Assembly: GCA_017383325.1 (NCBI GenBank)
Contig: JAFNYG010000065.1
Coordinates: 1 to 6,009, forward strand
Length of the DNA: 6,009 nt
Source of the DNA: Alphaproteobacteria bacterium
GTDB taxonomy: Bacteria; Pseudomonadota; Alphaproteobacteria; Rs-D84
Direction: 5' to 3'
The stretch's first letter is position 1. Each line of letters starts with the position of its first letter. The translations under genes and the position numbers were made by a program. Under the pieces are notes generated by a model. It ran no database searches, was not told the origin of the DNA, and worked only from the letters and a program-made list of their open reading frames with translations. This document shows positions 1 to 5,028 of the stretch, in pieces.

Positions 1-219
1 AACATTCCCGTAAACCATTTTGGCAATTTTGTATGCTAATGTTGCCTTGCCAATGCCTGCGGGGCCAGTCAGCATCCATACCGGATGAATTGGATGCACA
101 TCGCGCTGATTCCATGCATGTATAAAATTTTGCAATGTATCTGAATGTCCAATCAGGCAATCATTATCCATTGGATGCGGAAAGTTGTATTCATTTGTTG
201 CTTTTTTGCGTGGTGCCAT
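1..219 (-). CDS. holB: DNA polymerase III delta' subunit (HolB), 5' part, cut by the left window edge
   Basis: The first 73 codons are present, starting at the ATG at 219-217; the rest lies beyond position 1. Delta' is the non-ATP-hydrolysing partner subunit of the clamp loader that places the beta clamp on DNA at the replication fork. The visible part has a basic N-terminus, then DCLIGHSDTLQNF (residues 20-32), which matches the 'lvGH' opening of bacterial delta' proteins. A Walker A-like loop GPAGIGKAT follows at residues 52-60, continuing as LAYKIAK. The 'HPVWMLTGPAGIGKATLAY' stretch is very typical of alphaproteobacterial HolB. The start follows the dac stop codon by 3 nt. A plausible ribosome-binding site, GGACGGG (minus strand, 234-228), lies inside the end of dac, so translation is probably coupled. 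tmk, the usual neighbour between dac and holB, is missing. An alternative is another DnaX-like AAA+ clamp-loader protein, but the N-terminus fits delta' best. Confidence 0.85.
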   Translation of the reverse strand, partial: MAPRKKATNEYNFPHPMDNDCLIGHSDTLQNFIHAWNQRDVHPIHPVWMLTGPAGIGKATLAYKIAKMVYGNV

Positions 220-222
220 GTT

Positions 223-1401
223 TTAATCCCGTCCAAACATTACTTTGATGTTTTTGATAACGCGCCCAAAGAATTGCGTTTTGCTGACTTTGTCTTTTGC
301 GATTAATGGTGCTGTTGCAATAACGCGTCCATTTTGTTCTGCAATCAGTTTTCCTATTTCATCCCCTGCACGAACGGGCGCCGCCACAGGTTCATCAAAG
401 CGCGCCAGTACACGAACACCATTTAATCCAATTTCTTTATCCACAGTTATCGCAAACGGTTTGGCCACCGTTGCTGGAACTGTTGAACGTCGACCATACC
501 AGACGGGGATTTCCACCACAACATCATCTGGCTGATAGAATGTTTTGCTGATGGTGTTTGTAAAGCCAAATTCCAGCATTCTTTTCATCTCAGCCGCCAA
601 TGCTTCGTGTCCTTTGCCGTTAAACCCGTTTATGACACCTATCAGGCGACGTCCACCAACATTGGCGCTGGCCACCATGCCGTATCCGCCTTCGTTTGTA
701 TGTCCTGTCTTTAATCCATCTGCCCCCCGCATATTAAACAACAGTTTGTTGTAATTCAGTGTATGTGTGCGCCCCCATTCGCGACACCAATCTGTCTTAT
801 GCTCTTTGAATTCGAATCTTTTTGTTGCGAACATAGGATAGATATCGGGATAATCTGAAATCAAATGTTCCGCCAATATTGCCAGTTCCCGACTGGTCAT
901 TAAATTGTTTGGGTTTGGCAATCCGCTTGCGTTACCAAACGTAGATTGGTCCATCCCAATGCTGCGCGCCTTTTCAGTCATTTTTGCTGTAAACTCAGCT
1001 TCCGATCCAGCTAATTTTTCTGCCACGACAACCGATGCGTCCCCGCCTGATAACACAATCAGTCCTAAAATTAAATCGCGTACACTAATCGTTTGTCCTG
1101 CGACCAGACAAATCTTGCTGGCAGGATACCATTCCGGACGATTGTAATCTGCATTTTTACTGACCGGGAAACGTGTGTCCATTGTGATGTTGCCCGCCGC
1201 CAGTTCATCAAACAGAACAGCCAACGTCATCAGTTTTATCATGGATGACGGCGGCATCAGCGTGTCGGCATTTTTTGCAACGATTTCCGTCCCTGAATCA
1301 TAGTCAATCAGAAATGCGGACTTTGCCTTGGTTTGAAATTCTGTGGCATTTACAGCGCCGGTAATTAATGTTAAAAATAAAGCAATCAATTTCTTTTTCA
1401 T
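223..1401 (-). CDS. dacC: D-alanyl-D-alanine carboxypeptidase, peptidase S11 (DacC/PBP5-like)
   Basis: 392 aa, a normal length for a low-molecular-weight penicillin-binding protein. It removes the terminal D-Ala from peptidoglycan stem peptides in the periplasm. Residues 1-19 are a clear signal peptide (MKKK, a hydrophobic core, then Ala-x-Ala-type cleavage after VNA). The catalytic SxxK is S53-M-I-K56 in PPSSMIKLMT, and the third motif is K231-T-G in GLKTGHT. The second motif, normally S-x-N, reads S118-G-G120, so the usual Asn is a Gly. A Peptidase_S11_C-like domain follows (about 280-370). The tail FFGRVIKNIKVMFGRD (377-392) is basic and amphipathic, like the C-terminal membrane anchor of PBP5/6. 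Two cysteines (C98, C206) in the exported part could be paired, but this is only a guess. The start is fixed by the signal peptide. No Shine-Dalgarno is visible in the 18 nt after mtaB, so it probably relies on read-through translation of the operon. The symbol is by family; dacA/dacF would be equally fair. Confidence 0.92.
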   Translation of the reverse strand: MKKKLIALFLTLITGAVNATEFQTKAKSAFLIDYDSGTEIVAKNADTLMPPSSMIKLMTLAVLFDELAAGNITMDTRFPVSKNADYNRPEWYPASKICLVAGQTISVRDLILGLIVLSGGDASVVVAEKLAGSEAEFTAKMTEKARSIGMDQSTFGNASGLPNPNNLMTSRELAILAEHLISDYPDIYPMFATKRFEFKEHKTDWCREWGRTHTLNYNKLLFNMRGADGLKTGHTNEGGYGMVASANVGGRRLIGVINGFNGKGHEALAAEMKRMLEFGFTNTISKTFYQPDDVVVEIPVWYGRRSTVPATVAKPFAITVDKEIGLNGVRVLARFDEPVAAPVRAGDEIGKLIAEQNGRVIATAPLIAKDKVSKTQFFGRVIKNIKVMFGRD

Positions 1402-1419
1402 GTTTTGATATTAACAATT

Positions 1420-2664
1420 CTAAATTACAATTCCAATAAAATAATCATCCACAACATCAATCAGTTTTACATCGCAAATTGTTCGTGGTGCAATCGGACA
1501 GCTATTGATTTTTACAGCAATGTCGTGTGGACAACGGGCGACATTATTTTCTTCCATCAAAACCTGAACGGTTTTACCTATTTGCGATCGCATAAATGCC
1601 ATGCGATTTTCGTTCGCGGCATTGTTTATAATGCGTACTCGTTCCTTGGATATTGCCCGATTGATTTGATTTTGCATTTCTGCGGCCGGTGTGCCGGGGC
1701 GGGGCGAAAACGGGAATGCGTGGATTTTTATCGGTTCCGTTTCATGCACCAATGCCAGTGTTTCACGAAACAGATCTTCAGATTCGCCGGGAAATCCGCA
1801 AATTATATCCCAGCTGAATGTAACTTTTCCGCGCCCACGCAAAACCATGTCACGAATTCTTTGTGCGTTATGTCTGCGCCCCATAGATTTCAAAATCGTG
1901 TCCGCGCCAGACTGCATTGACAGATGCAGGTGTGGCATCATGCGTGGTTCGCTTAAAATTAAGTCAATAACGTTGTCAATGTCTGGGACGGCTGGGTCAA
2001 CTGACGACAGTCGCAATCGTCTGATTCTTGGAACGTCTTTTAATAAACGCTTGCACAAATCAGAAATCAAATAAACTTTGCCGTCTTCTGTTTTTACATA
2101 GGATGCTAAATCGATACCGGTCAAAACAATTTCGCCAAATCCATTATCTGTTGCCACCTGAACATCATTTAAAATGTCTTGATAGCTGAACGATACTGCA
2201 GCCCCACGCAATTGTCGCGTGATACAGTATGCACAATTATGGTTACAGCCATTTTGAATTTGAACAAATTGCTTGGATAATTTTGTGTCTGCATGATTAA
2301 ATCGTGTGATTTCTGGATGTTTTATGCTGCTTGGTTGCCCCAGATATGCACTTGGTTTTAATTTATCTATATTCGCTATAACGATGGTGTTAGGTATTTC
2401 TGTAAACAGTTTTGGGTTGCGTGTCGCGGCACATCCTGTGACAAACAGTGGTGCGTTTGGGTTTTCTCGCGCGATACGTCGGACGGTCTGTCCAGATTGC
2501 CTTTCTGCCTCGGCTGTGACGGCGCATGTGTTAATTACAATTGCTGCATTGACGCATGGCGCCAGCATATTTTGAATTTTTTCGGATTCCAGCGCATTCA
2601 ATCGACAGCCAAAAGATAGTGTTTTAATATTGTTTTTGTTATTTTCTGCTTGCATTTTTACCAT
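1420..2664 (-). CDS. mtaB: tRNA t6A37 methylthiotransferase MtaB (radical SAM, MiaB/RimO family)
   Basis: 414 aa. The product converts N6-threonylcarbamoyladenosine at position 37 of ANN-decoding tRNAs to its 2-methylthio form, using two [4Fe-4S] clusters and S-adenosylmethionine. The N-terminal UPF0004 domain shows its three cluster cysteines at C20 (FGCRLN), C47 (NTCAVT) and C78 (TGCAA). The radical SAM cluster motif CxxxCxxC is C140, C144, C147 (GCNHNCAYC). Later family motifs are present: LTGIDLASY, LRLSSVDP, HLHLSMQSGADTILKSMGRRH, DIICGFPGESEDLF and FPFSPRPGTPAAEM. The last ~55 residues are a short TRAM-like RNA-binding tail. 'FGCRLN' and the 'RPGTPA' block favour MtaB over MiaB or RimO. 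The segment after the cluster, CITRQLRGAA, departs from the usual C-I-I-P-[YF]-x-R-G. The first ATG is at 2664, but codon 4 (ATG at 2655) has GGATGG five nt upstream and fits the promoter position better, so the true start may be 2655. It is the first gene of the mtaB-dac-holB operon. Confidence 0.92.
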   Translation of the reverse strand: MVKMQAENNKNNIKTLSFGCRLNALESEKIQNMLAPCVNAAIVINTCAVTAEAERQSGQTVRRIARENPNAPLFVTGCAATRNPKLFTEIPNTIVIANIDKLKPSAYLGQPSSIKHPEITRFNHADTKLSKQFVQIQNGCNHNCAYCITRQLRGAAVSFSYQDILNDVQVATDNGFGEIVLTGIDLASYVKTEDGKVYLISDLCKRLLKDVPRIRRLRLSSVDPAVPDIDNVIDLILSEPRMMPHLHLSMQSGADTILKSMGRRHNAQRIRDMVLRGRGKVTFSWDIICGFPGESEDLFRETLALVHETEPIKIHAFPFSPRPGTPAAEMQNQINRAISKERVRIINNAANENRMAFMRSQIGKTVQVLMEENNVARCPHDIAVKINSCPIAPRTICDVKLIDVVDDYFIGIVI

Positions 2665-2678
2665 CCGAATGGCATTAT
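2650..2678 (+). promoter_or_regulatory. Sigma70-type promoter of rpoZ-tRNA-Ser, divergent from mtaB
   Basis: TTGCAT (2650-2655), a 17-nt spacer and CATTAT (2673-2678) give a fair promoter facing right, with a start near 2685. The -35 lies inside the first codons of mtaB. The -10 shares five bases with the opposite-facing TATAAT. A good ribosome-binding site for rpoZ, AAGGA (2704-2708), follows, 6 nt before its ATG. The -10 is weaker than the one facing mtaB. Confidence 0.5.
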
Positions 2679-2701
2679 AGCCTGACGAAAAATGATTTCA
2701 A
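2674..2701 (-). promoter_or_regulatory. Sigma70-type promoter of the mtaB operon
   Basis: On the minus strand, TTGAAA (2701-2696), a 16-nt spacer and a perfect TATAAT (2679-2674) form a near-consensus promoter. Transcription would begin at about 2667-2666. This leaves 2-3 nt before the ATG at 2664, or about 11 nt before the ATG at 2655, so the mtaB message is either leaderless or starts at codon 4. Its -10 overlaps the -10 of the divergent rpoZ promoter. Confidence 0.65.
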
Positions 2702-2714
2702 CAAAGGAATTACA

Positions 2715-3086
2715 ATGGCACGCACAACAAATTCTGATACATTACCATACGTAGAAAGCCGTTATGAACTGGGGATGTTGGCATCGCAACGTGTTCGCGA
2801 TTTGAACGGTGGCGCAGAACCTGTGGTTGAAAAGAATAACGACAAATTAACAGTTGTTGCCCTGCGTGAAATTGCCAGTGGTAAATTGAATGTGGGTGCG
2901 GTTCGTCATGAATTTGTTCAGTCTTATAAAGACACGCCATCTGTCACCGAAGGTGAAGAAACGCTGGAAATCGGCAGCGAAGATCCATTGTTGCGTGAAA
3001 TTGATGCAGAACTGGAAGCAACCTTGGCGGATGATGAACCCGGCACAGAAGCGGTTGAAACAGCGGTCATCACAGACGCAGAATAA
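2715..3086 (+). CDS. rpoZ: RNA polymerase omega subunit (RpoZ)
   Basis: 123 aa. Omega is the small subunit that wraps the C-terminal region of beta' and helps RNA polymerase assembly; in proteobacteria it also forms part of a ppGpp site. The start MART and the conserved helix RYELGMLASQRVRDLNGGAEP (16-36) match the omega signature 'RFELvllAaqRARqL..GaeP'. NNDKLTVVALREIASGKL (41-58) matches 'ndKptVvALrEIaegki'. Residues 78-123 form a strongly acidic, probably flexible tail, which is longer than in E. coli omega (91 aa) but common in alphaproteobacteria. The start is supported by AAGGA at 2704-2708. In many proteobacteria rpoZ precedes spoT/relA; here it is followed 9 nt after the stop by a tRNA-Ser gene instead, probably in one transcript. 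Confidence 0.93.
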   Translation: MARTTNSDTLPYVESRYELGMLASQRVRDLNGGAEPVVEKNNDKLTVVALREIASGKLNVGAVRHEFVQSYKDTPSVTEGEETLEIGSEDPLLREIDAELEATLADDEPGTEAVETAVITDAE

Positions 3087-3095
3087 TTTAGTTCA

Positions 3096-3186
3096 GGAGT
3101 CGTCGCATAGTTGGTCTAGTGCGCTACATTGGAAATGTAGTATACCCGCAAGGGTATCAAGGGTTCGAATCCCTTCGACTCCGCCA
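3096..3186 (+). tRNA. tRNA-Ser(GGA), CCA encoded
   Basis: A complete class II cloverleaf. The acceptor stem is GGAGTCG (3096-3102) with CGACTCC (3176-3182), followed by discriminator G3183 and CCA 3184-3186. The D stem is GCA/TGC (3105-3107/3120-3122). The anticodon stem is CTACA/TGTAG (3124-3128/3136-3140) with loop TTGGAAA and anticodon GGA at 3131-3133, reading UCC and UCU. The long variable arm is ATACCC-gcaa-GGGTAT (3142-3157). The T arm is AAGGG-TTCGAAT-CCCTT (3159-3175). The large variable arm plus GGA anticodon make serine certain. There is no separate promoter in the 9 nt after rpoZ, so it is probably processed from the rpoZ transcript. Confidence 0.97.
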
Positions 3187-3194
3187 CAAAAATC

Positions 3195-3222
3195 AAACGC
3201 CCGATATGGGCGTTTTATTTTT
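3195..3222 (+). terminator. Intrinsic terminator after tRNA-Ser
   Basis: Stem AAACGCCC (3195-3202) pairs perfectly with GGGCGTTT (3208-3215) around a GATAT loop. It is followed by a T-rich run to 3222 (TTTTATTTTT). It lies 8 nt after the encoded CCA and closes the rpoZ-tRNA unit. Confidence 0.85.
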
Positions 3223-3266
3223 GTGCCGAAATCGGGGTTCGAACCCGGTAAAGCCACGATAGTGGC
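3221..3266 (-). pseudogene. Fragment resembling the 3' part of a class II tRNA (Leu-like)
   Basis: Read on the minus strand, GCCAC-tatc-GTGGC (3266-3253) looks like a long variable arm. It is followed by a T arm CCGGG-TTCGAAC-CCCGA (3248-3232, one mismatch) and TTTCGGC (3231-3225), which resembles a tRNA-Leu acceptor 3' strand. Then comes A (3224) and CAA where CCA is expected. No matching GCCGAAA 5' strand, D arm or anticodon arm is found next to it, so it cannot be a working tRNA. It could also be a chance product of the hairpin at 3239-3276, with which it overlaps. Confidence 0.35.
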
Positions 3267-3382
3267 GTGGGTTCGACAATGAGTAGGTTTTGCAAACATA
3301 GTACAGCAAAACCGTCAGGAATGCCCCACAGCCCCGCACCCGCGGGGCGAGGGAATACTTCGACTCCGCCAGAAATATTCCC
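3239..3382. repeat. Cluster of four successive inverted repeats in the rpoZ-tRNA / ABC-F spacer
   Basis: Four perfect hairpin stems follow each other. (1) TCGAACCC 3239-3246 pairs with GGGTTCGA 3269-3276, enclosing GCCAC/GTGGC (3253-3257/3262-3266) with a GATA loop. (2) GGTTTTGC 3286-3293 pairs with GCAAAACC 3306-3313 around a 12-nt loop. (3) GCCCCGC 3331-3337 pairs with GCGGGGC 3342-3348 around ACCC. (4) GGGAATA 3351-3357 pairs with TATTCCC 3376-3382, which competes with the terminator at 3380-3396. No coding frame here is credible. It could be a small structured RNA ending at that terminator, a dispersed palindromic repeat, or the remains of an integrated element; the sequence alone does not decide. 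Confidence 0.55.
3358..3371 (+). repeat. Exact 14-nt copy of the tRNA-Ser 3' end (att-like direct repeat)
   Basis: CTTCGACTCCGCCA at 3358-3371 is identical to tRNA positions 3173-3186 (end of the T stem, acceptor 3' strand, discriminator and CCA), 185 bp downstream in the same orientation. Duplicated tRNA 3' ends are the usual mark of integrase-type insertion, but no integrase gene lies between the copies. It is either a scar of a lost or miniature element or part of a mobile palindromic repeat. Confidence 0.5.
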
Positions 3383-3407
3383 CTCCATCGGAGGGGTGTT
3401 TTTATTT
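3380..3407 (+). terminator. Strong intrinsic terminator upstream of the ABC-F promoter
   Basis: CCCCTCC (3380-3386) pairs with GGAGGGG (3390-3396) around ATC, followed by TG and TTTTTATTT (3399-3407). The preceding rpoZ-tRNA unit already has its own terminator. This one either ends a separate small transcript from 3223-3380 or insulates the ABC-F gene. Confidence 0.75.
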
Positions 3408-3471
3408 ATAAAAACGGGGGGTGCCACTTTTTACCAACGAAGTTTCCAGTATGTACAACGATGTAAATTTG

Positions 3472-3499
3472 TTGATTTTTATGATGAATATGCTACAGT
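3472..3499 (+). promoter_or_regulatory. Likely promoter of the ABC-F leader transcript
   Basis: TTGATT (3472-3477), a 16-nt spacer and TACAGT (3494-3499) with an extended -10 TG at 3491-3492. The start would be near 3506, about 110 nt before the ABC-F ATG, which places the uORF and both stems in the leader. The stretch 3408-3471 before it shows nothing else recognisable. Confidence 0.5.
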
Positions 3500-3523
3500 A
3501 AATATATATAAACAAGCATAAGG

Positions 3524-3614
3524 ACAAAAACCAATGAGTAGATAATATCGTATTTTTCAAAATGTGGTGCATAAAAATGCACGGTGTTTAACTGCGATAT
3601 TATAGGGTTTTTGT
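3524..3614 (+). promoter_or_regulatory. Putative translational attenuator controlling the ABC-F gene
   Basis: ACAAAAACC (3524-3532) pairs perfectly with GGTTTTTGT (3606-3614). Immediately inside, ATAATATCG (3542-3550) pairs perfectly with CGATATTAT (3595-3603). At the apex, GTGCAT-aaaa-ATGCAC (3567-3582) forms a third hairpin. The ABC-F Shine-Dalgarno AGGG (3604-3607) is partly paired in the first stem and pinned between the two 3' strands, and the ATG at 3616 follows directly. The uORF lies in the left internal loop. A ribosome on the uORF would cover both left strands and free the AGGG. A transcriptional variant is also conceivable, because the second stem is followed by GGGTTTTT, but translational masking fits better. 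Confidence 0.65.
3534..3545 (+). CDS. Three-residue leader peptide (Met-Ser-Arg), uORF of the ABC-F gene
   Basis: ATG AGT AGA TAA, with an AAGGA Shine-Dalgarno at 3520-3524, 9 nt upstream. This is a better ribosome-binding site than the one in front of the ABC-F gene itself. So short a frame cannot be judged by codon statistics; the case for it is its position. It lies at the head of a structured leader, its start codon directly follows one stem strand (3524-3532), and its last codons form the start of the next (3542-3550). Very short regulatory leader peptides, some stalling at the stop codon when a macrolide is bound, are known for resistance genes of this type (for example msrD). Whether Met-Ser-Arg-stop can stall a ribosome is inference. 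Confidence 0.6.
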   Translation: MSR

Positions 3615-3615
3615 T

Positions 3616-5004
3616 ATGGGATTTATATCAATTTCTAATGTCTTTTTCGGTTATGACACGGACAGTAATTTACTGGATGGTGTGTCAATCGTATTTAATA
3701 ATATGGATAAAATTGCCATTGTCGGTGACAATGGCTCGGGCAAGACGACATTGTTGCGTTTGCTAAATGGTGACATTACACCCGATTCCGGTCATGTTGT
3801 GCGTAATGCAGATGTTTATATGGTAAATCAATTCAATTCGATTGATAAAAAAAGCGGTGGCGAGCGTCAAAGTTATTTATTGGCGCGGGCGTTTGATAGC
3901 AATGCGGAAATTTTGCTGTTGGATGAACCGACAAACAATCTGGACGCAGATGCCAAAGCGCATTTTTTTGATGCTTTAACGACATATCCGTTTGGTGTTG
4001 TGGTTGTGTCGCACGACCGTGAATTATTGCAGCATATGGACAAGATAGCAGAAATTTCAAACGGTAAAATTCGTGTCTATGGTGGTAATTATGATTTTTA
4101 TGTTGCGCAAAAACAGTCCGAACAACGCAACCTAGAGTCAAAATATACCGACTGTACCAAAGAGATATCGCGTTTAACTGGTACGTTGGTGGTTGCACAA
4201 AATACACGCCAACACCATGTTGCAAAACAGGCTAAAGACAAAAAGAATAAGGCATCAGGATCAAGAATTGAAGCAAATGCGCTAAAAGGTAAAAGTCAAG
4301 AAACAGAATCAAGGCGTCGCGCAATAATTCAAAAAAAATTAAATGACCAAAGTCAGCAACGGCAAATGTTATCTGGTCAAATGCGTGATGATATGATAAA
4401 GATTCCATTACCGTCCAAGGCCTTTTACAGCAAAGAGTTGATAAAAATTTCTTCGTTGTATTTCGCATATGCAGACAGTCAAATTTTTAGCAATTTTGAT
4501 TTTTCTATGTATGGTGCAACACGTGTTCGGCTGACAGGAAAAAATGGAGCAGGAAAATCGACCCTTTTAAAAATAATTTGTGGCAAATTATATCCGCAGT
4601 CGGGCGATATAAAAACCTTTGGTCGCATAGTCTATTTGGATCAGGATTTGTCGCTGCTGGATTGCGACAAAACGGTTGTTGAAAACATTATGTCAATATC
4701 TGGTGTGTTAAAACATGATGCACATGCAATCGCAGCAAACTTTGGTTTTCGTGGTGATGCATCCAAAAAGAAAGCGGGACAATTATCGGGTGGCGAATTA
4801 CTAAAGGCAACATTGGCAACGATATTAGGTGCCCCCCACCAACCAGATTTACTGATTCTGGATGAACCAACAAACAATTTGGATATCAAAAGCATATCGA
4901 TATTAGAAGAAGCGCTGAATCAATATCGTGGTGCGATTCTATTGGTATCGCATGATACGATATTTGCTAAAAATATCAACATAGACAGAATTGTTTGTTT
5001 ATAG
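3616..5004 (+). CDS. ABC-F ATPase, probable antibiotic-resistance / ribosome-protection type (MsrA-like)
   Basis: 462 aa, with two ABC ATPase domains, no membrane segments, and a basic linker. NBD1 has Walker A GDNGSGKTT (37-45), signature KSGGERQ (79-85), Walker B plus ABC-F box LLLDEPTNNLD (100-110) and SHD (132-134). The linker (about 165-265) is rich in Lys, Arg and Gln (RQHHVAKQAKDKKNK around 199-212) and corresponds to the P-site tRNA interaction motif. NBD2 has GKNGAGKST (308-316), LSGGE (390-394), LLILDEPTNNLD (412-423) and SHD (445-447). Only 7 residues separate the Q-loop Gln72 from the NBD1 signature, against about 47 in NBD2, so the helical subdomain of NBD1 is nearly absent. Both shortness and linker resemble Msr-type resistance factors rather than housekeeping EttA or Uup (about 550-640 aa). 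Such proteins bind the ribosomal E site and dislodge macrolide, lincosamide or streptogramin drugs; the substrate here cannot be told. The start has AGGG 8 nt upstream, and the structured uORF leader supports drug-inducible expression. It stands alone, converging on the next gene. Confidence 0.88.
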   Translation: MGFISISNVFFGYDTDSNLLDGVSIVFNNMDKIAIVGDNGSGKTTLLRLLNGDITPDSGHVVRNADVYMVNQFNSIDKKSGGERQSYLLARAFDSNAEILLLDEPTNNLDADAKAHFFDALTTYPFGVVVVSHDRELLQHMDKIAEISNGKIRVYGGNYDFYVAQKQSEQRNLESKYTDCTKEISRLTGTLVVAQNTRQHHVAKQAKDKKNKASGSRIEANALKGKSQETESRRRAIIQKKLNDQSQQRQMLSGQMRDDMIKIPLPSKAFYSKELIKISSLYFAYADSQIFSNFDFSMYGATRVRLTGKNGAGKSTLLKIICGKLYPQSGDIKTFGRIVYLDQDLSLLDCDKTVVENIMSISGVLKHDAHAIAANFGFRGDASKKKAGQLSGGELLKATLATILGAPHQPDLLILDEPTNNLDIKSISILEEALNQYRGAILLVSHDTIFAKNINIDRIVCL

Positions 5005-5028
5005 TTTTTTTGGATTTGTCTAGATGTT

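Noticed and set aside
1405..1920. Plus-strand open frame of 171 codons opposite mtaB, and similar plus-strand frames opposite dac
   Set aside because: They lie entirely antisense to well-recognised genes and their translations show no family features.
3093..3299. A 68-residue minus-strand frame containing GGVEGIRTLDTLAGI and PGSNPDFGT
   Set aside because: The first phrase is the well-known false translation of the antisense strand of tRNA-Ser, and the second comes from the tRNA-like 3' end. It is not a protein.
3223..3400. tmRNA, 4.5S SRP RNA or 6S RNA in the hairpin region
   Set aside because: No GGAAGG/AGCAGCC core of SRP RNA, no tmRNA tag frame or paired tRNA-like domain, and no long 6S-type central bubble was found.
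3215..3521. Other short frames on both strands over the hairpin region (minus 3215-3427, plus 3267-3521)
   Set aside because: They read through the palindromes and the terminator, lack ribosome-binding sites and resemble no protein family.
3595..3612. Intrinsic terminator just before the ABC-F start (stem B followed by GGGTTTTT)
   Set aside because: Stem B is AT-rich, encloses 44 nt, and the T run is short and partly used in stem A; translational masking is the simpler reading, though a mixed mechanism is not excluded.
3584..3766. Alternative start upstream of the ABC-F gene in another frame
   Set aside because: It overlaps the masking stem and is a shadow of the ABC-F start; the ABC-F frame carries all motifs from its own ATG at 3616.
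3840..3856. Frameshift in ABC-F at the A7 run next to the short NBD1 arm
   Set aside because: The frame is the same on both sides, with Walker A before and the signature directly after, so the arm is truly short in this sequence.
5005..5028. Bidirectional terminator between the convergent ABC-F and right-end genes
   Set aside because: There is only a T7 run and a TCTAGA palindrome; no stable stem precedes a T run on either strand.
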